Source of the DNA: a virus
Virus record (IMG/VR): IMGVR_UViG_3300008339_000457
Span: 1-24,449 of that record
Direction: 5' to 3' (one strand)
DNA: 24,449 bases
Shown here: positions 8,101 to 15,666 of the stretch, piece by piece
Layout: every line of letters begins with the position of its first letter
Position numbering within the stretch: position 1 is the first letter of the stretch
Position numbers and translations under genes: made by a program
The notes under the pieces: model-generated
Database searches by the model: none
What the model was told of the DNA's origin: nothing
Seen by the model: only the letters and a program-made list of their open reading frames with translations

Positions 8101-9047
8101 GCTTGGGTCTCGAAGCGTGCTGTTTTAATATCATCTTCGGAACCTTTTGTACTAGCGTACGGTGCGCTGATGATTTCCCAGTTGAAGCGATAGGCCGATC
8201 CGTTATGAATAGGTTCTGACGTCCCAAAAGCAGTGTTGCTCTGTGGGCTGTACGTCATGGAGAATCCTTGACTAAATTCTCCGTCAGCCGTAGGTGCAGT
8301 GAAGATAGGGCGCGTGCCTGTGCCGCTATCTGGTAACCCTTGGGTACCTGCGATTATCCGCGACGGTATAGGGCGATTTTCACCTAGCTGCGAAGACCAA
8401 TAGAGAGCGTAATCGCGAGAGCCAAGACTATTCAGAGCTGATGTATCGAGACGGATACCACCAAGTTGCGGTGTCTCAACCCCGTGCTCGCCAGCAACAT
8501 AGATACCCTCGAATGCTTGGTAGCTGCCGTAGGAGTACAGCCGGCTCCAGACCAGTGCGGGAGCGAGGATTAGGCCCCCAGTTAGTACACCGTCGCGTCC
8601 AGTTCCGCGTTTGCCGAACGGGATGGGGATTGGTTGACCGTACTCGGCAAGGCTGCTGACATTGTCGAAGCTGGTGGTTTGGTTGAAGCGGCTAGGGCCG
8701 ATCTGATCCGCGAGCTTTTTACCTCTGATCTTGGCGGGTGTCTCTAGCGCAGGCGCTTTAGGTGCCAGCAAGATGCTGACGGCTGTAGATGCTAAGCCTA
8801 AAACAAGGCTGACGATCGCTACAACTTCCCAGTTGTTGATGTCTGGGATATGGTCGTATTCAGCTGGTCTTACATATGCTCGCGACTGCGCGTGACGGAT
8901 AAGTACTCGATATTCCTGTTCGCTGCAACCTAGAGCTTCAATCAGTGCGATTTCATACGGTAAGAGCGGAGGATCGTAAGGGCGGACACCGGCTTCCAAT
9001 CGGCTGTTCCGGTCAGGCGATTGAGATACAGGATTCCGTTCTGCCAT
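5145..9047 (-). CDS. Central tail tip / host specificity protein, lambda J-like (1300 aa)
   Basis: The size and position after the tape measure match the central tip (tip attachment) protein of siphoviruses, which plugs the tube and directs adsorption. The N-terminus contains NPVSQSPDRNSRLEAGVRPY and a hydrophobic stretch at residues 73-95 (WEVVAIVSLVLGLASTAVSI), as in J-type proteins. Then comes EYGQPIPIPFGKRGTGRDGV, an assembly-domain-like motif. Residues about 490-600 form a Cys-containing insertion, and a poly-Thr linker (TVTTTTTTTPTG) lies near residue 720. Around residues 1125-1175, FCTNRAQALLTARFLLSIRR and HTVSFKTVPDALGIQPGSYI form the conserved domain of J proteins. The middle, roughly bases 6250-8250, looks clearly more AT-rich than the flanks, suggesting mosaic exchange. 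The start at 9047 overlaps the preceding gene by 106 bases and has only a weak GGGG upstream. Confidence 0.85.
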   Translation of the reverse strand: MAERNPVSQSPDRNSRLEAGVRPYDPPLLPYEIALIEALGCSEQEYRVLIRHAQSRAYVRPAEYDHIPDINNWEVVAIVSLVLGLASTAVSILLAPKAPALETPAKIRGKKLADQIGPSRFNQTTSFDNVSSLAEYGQPIPIPFGKRGTGRDGVLTGGLILAPALVWSRLYSYGSYQAFEGIYVAGEHGVETPQLGGIRLDTSALNSLGSRDYALYWSSQLGENRPIPSRIIAGTQGLPDSGTGTRPIFTAPTADGEFSQGFSMTYSPQSNTAFGTSEPIHNGSAYRFNWEIISAPYASTKGSEDDIKTARFETQAKRTKIAGANANVLHRYEGQPADDRKQVGMPGVGRAYSRGMGFVSHSRTNGGNDIADRTIVAVSEGDTLVFRITLGQQYKELMERTVEDGGFKNTDVDIKDLRTSSKSWRERAYDLLTIGSKWVIAGSVWVVQSRSERDTNKNLLSNITFLCTAIIGVPEVGIPGTRTIEEPLGGYEGPWPGPGAPPFPLSGDGFNTRKHCGAAFYNICRLHIATIRPVRRDTEVIELGIRSQVWNRANGLCNFNAIPTAEKLHTLDKANITVTTPRMDKYFERSSCFSLWVRPVQRYGQPQQPWARIPRVFCVTGKAPIDLYNYLRIRPRTSGYYEYRIIPRTGSDIAINSIDSNLATRLDASGGKVIGEDYTTPYGDFRITTTGEVVVISSIRFNEEMLADPKQSVQPTVTTTTTTTPTGLSQYAQSSNTGSIQLIRHAWLTEILGFAPSYANQWRSVDVQHYKPNGDRYITVRVTAYSGVGTVGVDVGSRYISAAGSTYRWTSESYSVVSATKSWAVNDAFTIEKATPSTNPFARQEGYSSVGFAFSVSSVAVKSVEVPGEILLTGEGRIFEENSQVSDCSHYLELVKSNESSPEHEIVYVNESISNESLAEYYGMSTFGLAVKSSGQLGGIGQLRAWVPTGISVYRLIEGDTRPSNLFADLVYYLLTSKSQGVGNIVPPELIDIDSLRITANFQRSNRIFFDGVVEDSDSFRSFLYDNAALQLCNFTIKNGRFGMMPALPYNSNYEISTSPIAVDQIFTAGNIIQDSLQVQYIDAAQRSNFRALVSWRITVENDLPTQASALVDWADITEGNRATTQQAFDLTDFCTNRAQALLTARFLLSIRRRVTHTVSFKTVPDALGIQPGSYIRVITESTSYSATNNGGITDAGTLVSITTIANGTYDALVYNPSTGAVTEQRITITNNAVTNSTLYGCLFTLLSSSASVGMYQVEQLTLDEDGLVNVSAVEVPVDSTGASIVAKDVLSEASFRVLE

Positions 9048-9274
9048 GTCACCCCGAGAGCTGCTGGGTTTGAGGCCAGCAATACCACGTCACCATCATA
9101 GAGCGGAGCCTCTATAGGTTCACCATACCTTCTGACTTCGCGTAGAATACCTTTAATCTCTAGCGCATACCAATCAGGCTGATCACTAGGAGGATCAAGC
9201 CCCATAGCTGTCATAGCTTCTATTACTAGCTGGTGACAACGATCGTACTTCCGCCCTATTAAATGATCACACAC
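8942..9274 (-). CDS. Small tail tip assembly protein, possibly degenerate NlpC/P60-like (110 aa)
   Basis: The frame starts at GTG 9274, overlapping the TGA of the preceding gene by 8 bases, and runs 106 bases into the tip gene. Its place between the gpL-like protein and the J-like protein is that of the lambda K/I genes. The N-terminus reads HLIGRKYDRCHQLVIEAM, similar to the catalytic Cys region of phage NlpC/P60 peptidases (usually DCxGLV). Further on, PLYDGDVVLLASNP and QNGILYLN parallel the GDVVLF and HVGIYL strands. The His expected before GI is Asn here, and the Asp before Cys is Arg, so if the relationship is real the enzyme is probably inactive. It may instead be a purely structural adaptor. 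The assignment is inference from motif order. Confidence 0.55.
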   Translation of the reverse strand: MCDHLIGRKYDRCHQLVIEAMTAMGLDPPSDQPDWYALEIKGILREVRRYGEPIEAPLYDGDVVLLASNPAALGVTWQNGILYLNRLTGTADWKPVSALTILRSYRMKSH

Positions 9275-9719
9275 GGATTTGTGCAGTAAATGGGATGCTT
9301 CCGACTTGCCAACGATGTAGTCGGCGGGCTGGGATATTGGTCTGAACTGCGTCCAGCACTGAGTTCAAGCTGATCTGGATGTTGGTTTCGTCCCAGCCTC
9401 CGCTAGAACAGGTGCCCCAATAGGTGTAAAGGGTGCTCTGGACTGCTCGAGTGGAGGGTTCCCAGAGCACCGTGGTGACCTTGGCAACCCATAGGTTATC
9501 GAGGGCGTCAACGATCCAGGCTCGGGTCATCGCGGTGTTAGCAAATTGAAGCGTGGCGTCTAAGTTGTCACCCTGAAGGGAGGCCACCGCTCCACCGAAG
9601 CTGAACGGTAAAAATAGGTAGCCATTTATGTTTTGGTTGATAGCGTAGTTTTGGAAACGATATTGTGCTGCTTGGCCACTAGGGCCGACTTCAAATAAGT
9701 GGCCGTAGGCGTATTCCAT
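9267..9719 (-). CDS. Minor tail protein at the distal tail, gpL/DUF1833-like (150 aa)
   Basis: The ATG at 9719 overlaps the TAA of the tape measure gene (TAATG), so it is coupled to it. The product has MEYAYGHLFEVGPSGQAAQY, then YAINQNINGYLFLPFSFGGA, GDNLDATLQFANTAMTRAW and LNSVLDAVQTNIPARRLHRW. The order of an all-beta domain with a conserved L-SVLDAV and PARR near the C-terminus fits small hub proteins that sit between the tape measure and the tip protein (positions of lambda M/L). It lacks the cysteine set of lambda gpL. Role: probably a ring or connector between tail tube end and central tip. Family name given only tentatively. Confidence 0.65.
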   Translation of the reverse strand: MEYAYGHLFEVGPSGQAAQYRFQNYAINQNINGYLFLPFSFGGAVASLQGDNLDATLQFANTAMTRAWIVDALDNLWVAKVTTVLWEPSTRAVQSTLYTYWGTCSSGGWDETNIQISLNSVLDAVQTNIPARRLHRWQVGSIPFTAQIRV

Positions 9720-12700
9720 TAGATACCAACTCCTCTACGTGTGGCGGCGCTGTTTTTCAGGCTGCGCATGGCGCGGCGTTCGCCTTGGATAGCGCCCTGT
9801 TGGGCAGCTTGCGCCATACCACGCTGGAACTGATCAGCCGTAACGTAGTCCACATTGTTGATGCGTTCCACGCTGTAGCGGACGTCGATAGGCTCCATCG
9901 GAGCAGTCCTGCGGGTGGCTTCAGCCATGACCCCACCGCTACCGACAAAACCACCACCAGCAGGACCGCGGTAACGTCCCATGGCGCCATCCAGGCGAGC
10001 TGTGACACCTAGCTTGCCATCAGGTCCGCGCTTGAGCGGCATGATCGCTTCTGGGCCGGCCTCGCCCATGAGACCTGTTTGCACAGCACCTCCATCGGCG
10101 AACTGGAATAAGGTCGGAGACGATACGACACCACCCTTAGCGAAGCGGGCAGTACTCCCATCGAAGTAGGCACCCTTAGCGGCCATCAGGGGGAATGAGC
10201 CGGGGAGTGGTGGTTTAGCTCCACCTGCTCCCCCACCGAACAAGCCAGCAAACTGCTTAGCAATACCGATTGCTATGTATGTGGCAATCATCTTAGCGGC
10301 TTCTTGCATTAAAATCTGACCGATGTCTTTTAAGAAGCTGGAGAATACTTCTTTTGCGGTTGTCGTGCCTTCGATGAGTCCAGTTATACCGTTTGTTAAT
10401 GCATTACCAACAGCATCTCCGATGCCTTGAGAAACAGTAATAGCAACACCTTCGAGATCTTCTAGCTGTCGTTGTGCATCACCAATGAAGCCCCGTATAC
10501 GCGTGCCGGGCTCGGTGGCGGCTTTCGCGCGGGCGTCTTCGGCTCCTGCACCGGCACGGCCGGCTGCTCCAACACCTTCGATCTGCTTGCGCAAGCGCTC
10601 GATGGTGGCGAGCGCAGCAGCGAGCTGTTTCTCTAGTTCAACCTTTTCGGTACCCGAAGTCGCTGCGATCTTTTGCTGGAGTTCGTCTCGGAGCGCGAGC
10701 TCGGTGGTCAGTTGTGCACTGAGTTCCGTTGTGAGACGGTTTACTTCACGTTGAATATCTAACTTGGCTATTTCGGCTGCAATGAACTCGGGTGCGACAC
10801 CTTCTGCTTGCAAGCTGTTACGCAATTTGAGGGCTTCAATGTCCTCGTAAATACTGCGAGCCTGATCACGCGTTTGTTGAATGAAGTTTGTGGCTTGTTC
10901 AGTAGCCAGAATGCGTTGTTTGAGTAGCGCTTCTTGATCCAGCCCACGTAGATACTGTGCATGCTTCGTGTTGACCGCTTCAATAGCGCGTGTTCGCTCG
11001 GTATCACTGAGCTTTGTCTGTTTAGCAATACCGTCGAGGATCTGTTGGAGCTCACGCGCAGCAGTAGCGCGCTGGGCAAACAGGTTGGATTCGAGAGCGG
11101 CGCGCTCGGGGCTAAAGGTTGTCGAGTCACTACGTGTGAGAGCGTCGTAGTTGGCCTGCAGTTCGAGCAGCTGGTCTTGGTACTGCTCGATTGCGACCTG
11201 AGGGAAGGCGGCTTTTGCGATCTCGTCGAAAGCTTCCGCTGTGTTGGCCTCTGTAATCGCTGCCTGTAGTGAGCGGAGGCGCTCCATTGCGCCTGCAAGG
11301 CTGCGAACAGCAGTGGCGTAGTTGTCAGCCGCAGCGGATGCATCGGGTAATTCGCTGTCGCCAGCAGGGGCAGCTGTAGGAGGGGCAGCAGCAGCAGCAG
11401 CACCTGCGCCGCCTCCCATCAGTTGCTGTGTTGCGGCGCGAAGTTTGCGCGGGTCGGCATACTGGAGTCCGATCCACTCCTGTTTGAGTCCGCGCTCGGT
11501 GGCTGCGATGTCTCCCGGGACAACACGATTACGAGCCAGGGCTTCAAACAGCTTCTCCTGTACTGCTGGGCTGAACTTGTCCGAGGGAGAAACACCAGTG
11601 GGGCCATATCCTCCGCTCATTAAAGAGCGAAGAGTAGAGCCAATAATTTGATATTTACCAACAGCATGTAGCTGTTGATTGCGTGGAACATTGGGCGCTA
11701 GTTGCCTTCGCTGAATCTCAGCGATCGTCATATTGACTAGGTTTGGATCTATACCGCTGCCATGCGCTGTATGTCCCTGATTGCTACCGCCTCGGTTGAA
11801 CGCTCCGTAGTTTCCTCCGTAGCTTTCGTGGCCGCCGATGAGCTGACTGAGTGCTCCGCTCGGTCCTGTAGGTGCGGGGGGTCCGGCAACGCCTGCTCGG
11901 CGCCGAGCGTCAGCTGAATCGCGCTCGTAGTCGGCGGACTTTTTGCGGAGCTCGGCGATCTTCTTCTCAGTGTCGTAGCGGTAGTCGCTGATTGCCTTCT
12001 CGAGGTTGGTGACCTCAATGGCAATGGTTTGCTTGGCGGCTTCGATCTCAAGTTCGCCGCGTTCACGGGTGGCGATGTAGTTGTTAAGCGCCTCGAGGGC
12101 GGCGCGGGAGGCGCCTTCTTCGCCCTCGATGAGCTTGGCATTGGCTCGCTCGATCTGCTTGATGCGCAGCTCGCCGGCGGCACGGAAGATGTCGACTTCC
12201 TTCTGAGCTAAGGCTTCGCGCTGCTGAAATAGGTCGTTCTCGAGCTGGCGGCGCAGGTCAGCGATCTCGCGCTCGAGGTTGGTGCGGTTCTGCGCTTGGA
12301 GCTGGACGTCCTTGATCGCTTGCTCACGGTCGCGTTGGGCGTCTACGCCACGCAGCTCGGCTTTGATCTTGGCTTCCTCTTTGAGCAGGCCACCGAGTAC
12401 TTGACGAGAGCGTTCCTCGAAACGGCCTACCTCGGAGCCAGAGAGTGCATCCCAGAATTCGCCCCAGCTTTGGATACCGGGTTTGAGTTCGTATCGAATT
12501 TGGTTGATTTTCTTGCGTACTTCTTCTAGCTGATCGATATTGCGGCTGTAGTTGGCATTAACGATGGCCTGCTCAAAGTCGCGAGCGGATTTTGTAGCGC
12601 TATCAGCCGAATCACTTACATCCTTGTACGTTGTTTGGAGGCGACGGAGGGCTTCAGCAGCACGGGCGTTTGACTGTTGATCCTCTTGTGCACGCTGAAA

Positions 12701-14668
12701 GCGACCGAAGGCGTCGATTACAGCGGCGATACCGATCTGAATGACGGCGATCCAGCCCAAGGAAGCCAGGATCGATGCACCCGCGGCTTTGGCTCCAGCA
12801 CCGAGGCCGCGGAAGCCAGCAGCGAGGCCGTTCAGTTGCGTGCCTGACGTGACAGCTTGCTTGCCTACGGTGAGCAGCTCAACTGATAGCGCCTTGAGGC
12901 CGGCTGCCAGAGCGGGGATAGCGGCGGCTGGGCCTACGAGCGCTGTGGCCAGACCGGCGAAGAGGACGATCAGTTTGCCGATGGCCAGGACAACTGCGGC
13001 GATGGCACCGACCAGGCCGGCGAGAGCTGTGCCGAGGCCGCCGATGGCGGGGATGACTGCGCCGACGATGAAGCGGCCGAAGAGTACGAGCTGTGTAGCG
13101 GCGTCGAGCCCGACGCGCTTGAGGAGACCGAGTACTGCGGCGACCTCGGAGAAGTACTGGACGGCGGGGGTGTTGAGGAAACGGGAGTAGAGGTTGAACA
13201 GACCCGCCAGGGGCTGCGCAATCGTGCCCACCACGGTGGCGATGTTGGCCAGGGCGGAGGCGAGGGCTTCGAAGGTGCCGACCTTGATGCGGACAAAGGC
13301 CTCGGCGATGTTGCGGAAGGCATCGACCAGGATCAGTGCGGTGGGCTTCAACGCTTCGATGGCCTGCGTGAGGGCACCGACGGTGCGCTGAGCGACAAGC
13401 TCGATCTGGTTGAAGCCTTGCTGCGCGACGGAGGCAGCGGCAGAGGCGGCGCGGGAGGGGTCGCCGGCGCCGATTCCGGTGCGGCCGGCGGTGAGCCCGA
13501 CGACGAGCTGCCCGGCGCGGCCGATGGCTTGGCCGGCGCCCTCGGCGATGGCGAAGATCTGGGTGCGGATCTTGAACAGGGTCTCGAAGACACTGGTCAG
13601 GCCGGCAAGCAGGGGGTCGAGAAGGCCGCGGCCGAAGTTCTGGCCTATGAGTTCACCGAGGTCAGCGATGTTGGAGATGACACCGGCGAAGCCCTGAGCG
13701 GCAATTTTCTGGCCGGCTACTGCGGCGGCGAGGCGGTCCTCGAGGAACTTGGTTACGCCGCCGGTTTGAGACTTGGCGCGAGCGATGTCTTCATTGGTGA
13801 TACCGAGCGCTTTGGCTAGATACGAGTCCGTGGTGATGTCACCACGAAGGATGGAGCCGATCTCTTGCTGCGCCTGGTACAGCGGTATTCCGAAGGTGCC
13901 GAGAGCGGCAGCGAAGTTGATCGCGAGGTCTTCGGCTTCCTTCAAGCCACCGCCGATCTGTCCTACCTGTGCAGCAACGAGGCCAAAGACCTCGATGACG
14001 TCATTCGAGGTGACGCCCGCCAGGGCGATGGACCGTTCTCGGATGGAGTCGATACGCTCTGCTACGGCGCCGGTCAGTGAGACAATCTTCTGGTATGGAT
14101 CGGTGATCTCCTTGCCACCAGCAAAGACTCGGTTTGTAGACGCGAGCGTCGTCTGAGTCTTGAGGATCGTCTCGCGGAGCTGGATCTCGCGGCCGATGGT
14201 GTTGTTGAAGAAACCGTTCCATGCGGCTTGAACGACGCTGACGGCCTCTTTGAGGGCGAAGGTGGCGAAGCCGACCTTGGCGAGTACATCGATAAGGCGG
14301 CCACCGACGGTGCCGGCGACAGTGAGTGAGCGCGAGAGGATGCTTCCTGCTTGCGCGCTTTCCTTAAGCGCTGCGCCGAACTGGAACTGCTGTTTTGCTG
14401 TGGCTGCAGTGGTCTTAGCTAGGCTCTCAAACTCGCGGACTTTATCCCCTACTCCGGGTATATTCTTACTGATGGAGTAAAAGGTACGTATGTTGTTGCT
14501 GGCTGCCTTAATATCGTTCTGTATGTTTGAAAAGTCTTTGTTTAGACTTCTCAGGTCAATACTGAATTTACGCGACTTCGTAGCCGCAGTAGCGAGTTTA
14601 TCTACCTGCTGTAGTTTTCGCTCAGCGGCCTGAGTTTCAGCTATTACGTTGAGCCGAAAGTCAGACAC
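9719..14668 (-). CDS. Tape measure protein with embedded lysozyme-like domain (1649 aa)
   Basis: This is by far the longest gene and lies directly downstream of the tail chaperone frames, as tape measure genes do. It starts at GTG 14668 (SDFRLNVIAETQAAERKLQQ), giving an alpha-helical N-terminus. Hydrophobic helices lie near residues 548-595. Long coiled coils rich in Q, E, K and R lie around 690-930 and 1130-1430. Residues about 940-1080 form a lysozyme-like module: IGGHESYGGNYGAFNRGG with Glu948 as likely catalytic acid, then HAVGKYQIIGSTLRSLM. The C-terminus has FADGGAVQTGLMGEAGPEAI, a signature seen in many tape measure proteins. It scaffolds and sets tail length, is ejected with DNA, and the embedded hydrolase would open peptidoglycan locally during injection. 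At 0.15 nm per residue, it implies a tail of at most about 250 nm. Confidence 0.93.
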   Translation of the reverse strand: MSDFRLNVIAETQAAERKLQQVDKLATAATKSRKFSIDLRSLNKDFSNIQNDIKAASNNIRTFYSISKNIPGVGDKVREFESLAKTTAATAKQQFQFGAALKESAQAGSILSRSLTVAGTVGGRLIDVLAKVGFATFALKEAVSVVQAAWNGFFNNTIGREIQLRETILKTQTTLASTNRVFAGGKEITDPYQKIVSLTGAVAERIDSIRERSIALAGVTSNDVIEVFGLVAAQVGQIGGGLKEAEDLAINFAAALGTFGIPLYQAQQEIGSILRGDITTDSYLAKALGITNEDIARAKSQTGGVTKFLEDRLAAAVAGQKIAAQGFAGVISNIADLGELIGQNFGRGLLDPLLAGLTSVFETLFKIRTQIFAIAEGAGQAIGRAGQLVVGLTAGRTGIGAGDPSRAASAAASVAQQGFNQIELVAQRTVGALTQAIEALKPTALILVDAFRNIAEAFVRIKVGTFEALASALANIATVVGTIAQPLAGLFNLYSRFLNTPAVQYFSEVAAVLGLLKRVGLDAATQLVLFGRFIVGAVIPAIGGLGTALAGLVGAIAAVVLAIGKLIVLFAGLATALVGPAAAIPALAAGLKALSVELLTVGKQAVTSGTQLNGLAAGFRGLGAGAKAAGASILASLGWIAVIQIGIAAVIDAFGRFQRAQEDQQSNARAAEALRRLQTTYKDVSDSADSATKSARDFEQAIVNANYSRNIDQLEEVRKKINQIRYELKPGIQSWGEFWDALSGSEVGRFEERSRQVLGGLLKEEAKIKAELRGVDAQRDREQAIKDVQLQAQNRTNLEREIADLRRQLENDLFQQREALAQKEVDIFRAAGELRIKQIERANAKLIEGEEGASRAALEALNNYIATRERGELEIEAAKQTIAIEVTNLEKAISDYRYDTEKKIAELRKKSADYERDSADARRRAGVAGPPAPTGPSGALSQLIGGHESYGGNYGAFNRGGSNQGHTAHGSGIDPNLVNMTIAEIQRRQLAPNVPRNQQLHAVGKYQIIGSTLRSLMSGGYGPTGVSPSDKFSPAVQEKLFEALARNRVVPGDIAATERGLKQEWIGLQYADPRKLRAATQQLMGGGAGAAAAAAPPTAAPAGDSELPDASAAADNYATAVRSLAGAMERLRSLQAAITEANTAEAFDEIAKAAFPQVAIEQYQDQLLELQANYDALTRSDSTTFSPERAALESNLFAQRATAARELQQILDGIAKQTKLSDTERTRAIEAVNTKHAQYLRGLDQEALLKQRILATEQATNFIQQTRDQARSIYEDIEALKLRNSLQAEGVAPEFIAAEIAKLDIQREVNRLTTELSAQLTTELALRDELQQKIAATSGTEKVELEKQLAAALATIERLRKQIEGVGAAGRAGAGAEDARAKAATEPGTRIRGFIGDAQRQLEDLEGVAITVSQGIGDAVGNALTNGITGLIEGTTTAKEVFSSFLKDIGQILMQEAAKMIATYIAIGIAKQFAGLFGGGAGGAKPPLPGSFPLMAAKGAYFDGSTARFAKGGVVSSPTLFQFADGGAVQTGLMGEAGPEAIMPLKRGPDGKLGVTARLDGAMGRYRGPAGGGFVGSGGVMAEATRRTAPMEPIDVRYSVERINNVDYVTADQFQRGMAQAAQQGAIQGERRAMRSLKNSAATRRGVGI

Positions 14669-14692
14669 GGGCCGATATGCGCTACTCGTATG

Positions 14693-15666
14693 TTAGGTCG
14701 GGCCTGTGGCTGCGGTTGCGAGCGCGGCGTAGACGTGCAGCGGCAGGCACTGGGTGCGTACGAGCTCGGAGAGGATGAACTTGGTGGGTCCGTCGGGGCC
14801 GTCGGAGACTGCTGCGGTTGGTTTCCAGTCAGGGAAGGGAAGGAAATCGCGGGGCTGCACCTTGGGTGCGGGGCGCTTGGAACCGGAGTACCCGTGTGCG
14901 ATCTGGATCAGCACGGTGGTAAGCCGCGCCGCGGTGACGCTTTGCATGTTGGCGTTACCGCGCTCGAGGTCGTCGATCTGGCGCAGCAGCCAGCGGATTG
15001 TGCTAATCGGGGTGCGGAGGAACCGGGCGGGGGTGAAGTCTCCACCTACTGGAGATGAACGGACTCGGAAGTAGACCGAGTCCCAGTCAGACAGCGGTGT
15101 GCGGAGCGTGTCCTCGGCTTGCTTCAGGGTTTGCTCGGGGGAGGGCTGAATTCGGGCTCCTCCGCCGAATCGTTTCCCTCCGCTGTGGGCCAGCCATCAC
15201 GCTCCCAGGTGAGGAGCTCGAAGATTTGCTCCATCAAGCGTGCGGGGATGGCTTCGGTGTCGGCCTCGGTCCAGTCTTCAAGCTTTTGCCAGTCCTTGGC
15301 GCGTGGCAGCTTGGCTTCGCCGCGGTACTGCATGAAGAGCGTAACGAAGGCAATCTGCTGCTCGACAGCTCCGATGGAGTCGCGCTGCAGCTCCTCTAGG
15401 TCAGAAGCGTAGTCGTAGAGCAGCTCTTGGTTCTCTTCGGCGGAGTTGCCGAGAAGGTCAATAGCTTCTTTGGTTGTGATGCCTTTGTCTTTAGCAATGC
15501 GCTGCGCAAGCTTAATAGAGCGAAAAGTCGACTTAGATTGCTTACGGCTTAGCGTTTCAATGCCCTTAGCTTCACCTGGTACAAGGTCGTGGTAAACGGG
15601 GAAGCGGAAAGGGCCGATCTCGTGGTACTCCTCGGGGGAGAACAGGAGCGACGCGTACTTAGACAT
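14693..15666 (-). CDS. Tail assembly chaperone GT-type fusion made by -1 frameshift (about 324 aa)
   Basis: A second open frame runs from 15196 to a TAA at 14693 and contains no ATG, GTG or TTG before 14947. It must therefore be reached from the frame above. Reading the upstream gene from 15666 through codon AAC (15174-15172), slipping back one base on GGGAAAC and continuing CGA TTC GGC gives a fusion of about 324 residues. The extension reads RFGGGARIQPSPEQTLKQAE, later SDWDSVYFRVRSSPVGGDFT and RWLLRQIDDLERGNANMQSV. Phage tails of the lambda type make a short G and a longer GT chaperone this way, in this location just before the tape measure. GT recruits tail tube subunits onto the tape measure. 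An independent start at ATG 14947 would give only 84 residues and waste about 80 conserved-looking codons. Confidence 0.75.
15124..15666 (-). CDS. Tail assembly chaperone, G-type (unshifted product, 180 aa)
   Basis: The product starts MSKYASLLFSPEEYHEIGPF and is mostly acidic and helical (KSTFRSIKLAQRIAKDKGIT, then ELLYDYASDLEELQRDSIGA). It ends ERDGWPTAEGNDSAEEPEFS followed by PPPSKP. Location between the major tail protein and the tape measure is that of lambda G. I chose ATG 15666, which overlaps the TAA of the preceding gene (15659) by 8 bases and so suggests coupling. A TTG at 15708 would add 14 residues (MSLSGLGPSISPSL); it is possible but has no clear ribosome binding site. The protein is expected to be the abundant non-frameshifted chaperone that coats the tape measure during assembly and is absent from the virion. 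Confidence 0.75.
   Translation of the reverse strand: MSKYASLLFSPEEYHEIGPFRFPVYHDLVPGEAKGIETLSRKQSKSTFRSIKLAQRIAKDKGITTKEAIDLLGNSAEENQELLYDYASDLEELQRDSIGAVEQQIAFVTLFMQYRGEAKLPRAKDWQKLEDWTEADTEAIPARLMEQIFELLTWERDGWPTAEGNDSAEEPEFSPPPSKP
15140..15163 (-). other. Possible frameshift-stimulating stem-loop
   Basis: On the minus strand, GGAGG(A)GC at 15163-15156 can pair with GC-CCTCC at 15146-15140. This makes a seven-base-pair stem with one bulged A and a nine-base loop. The stem begins 8 nucleotides after the slippery heptamer, the spacing usually found for stimulatory structures. Pairing was done by eye and no folding energy was computed. Confidence 0.45.
15172..15178 (-). other. Slippery heptamer GGGAAAC for -1 ribosomal frameshifting
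   Basis: The coding strand reads GCG GAG GGA AAC GAT in the zero frame, so the heptamer sits as G GGA AAC, a classical X-XXY-YYZ arrangement. After a tandem slip the tRNAs re-pair on GGG AAA, and decoding continues as CGA TTC GGC in the -1 frame, which is open for 159 codons to 14693. The zero frame ends 16 codons later at 15124. G/GT chaperone genes of tailed phages commonly use such a site in this place. Confidence 0.8.

Noticed and set aside
14693-14947. An independent 84-residue gene from ATG 14947
   Set aside because: The same frame is open well upstream, with protein-like sequence reaching the GGGAAAC site. The frameshift fusion explains it better.
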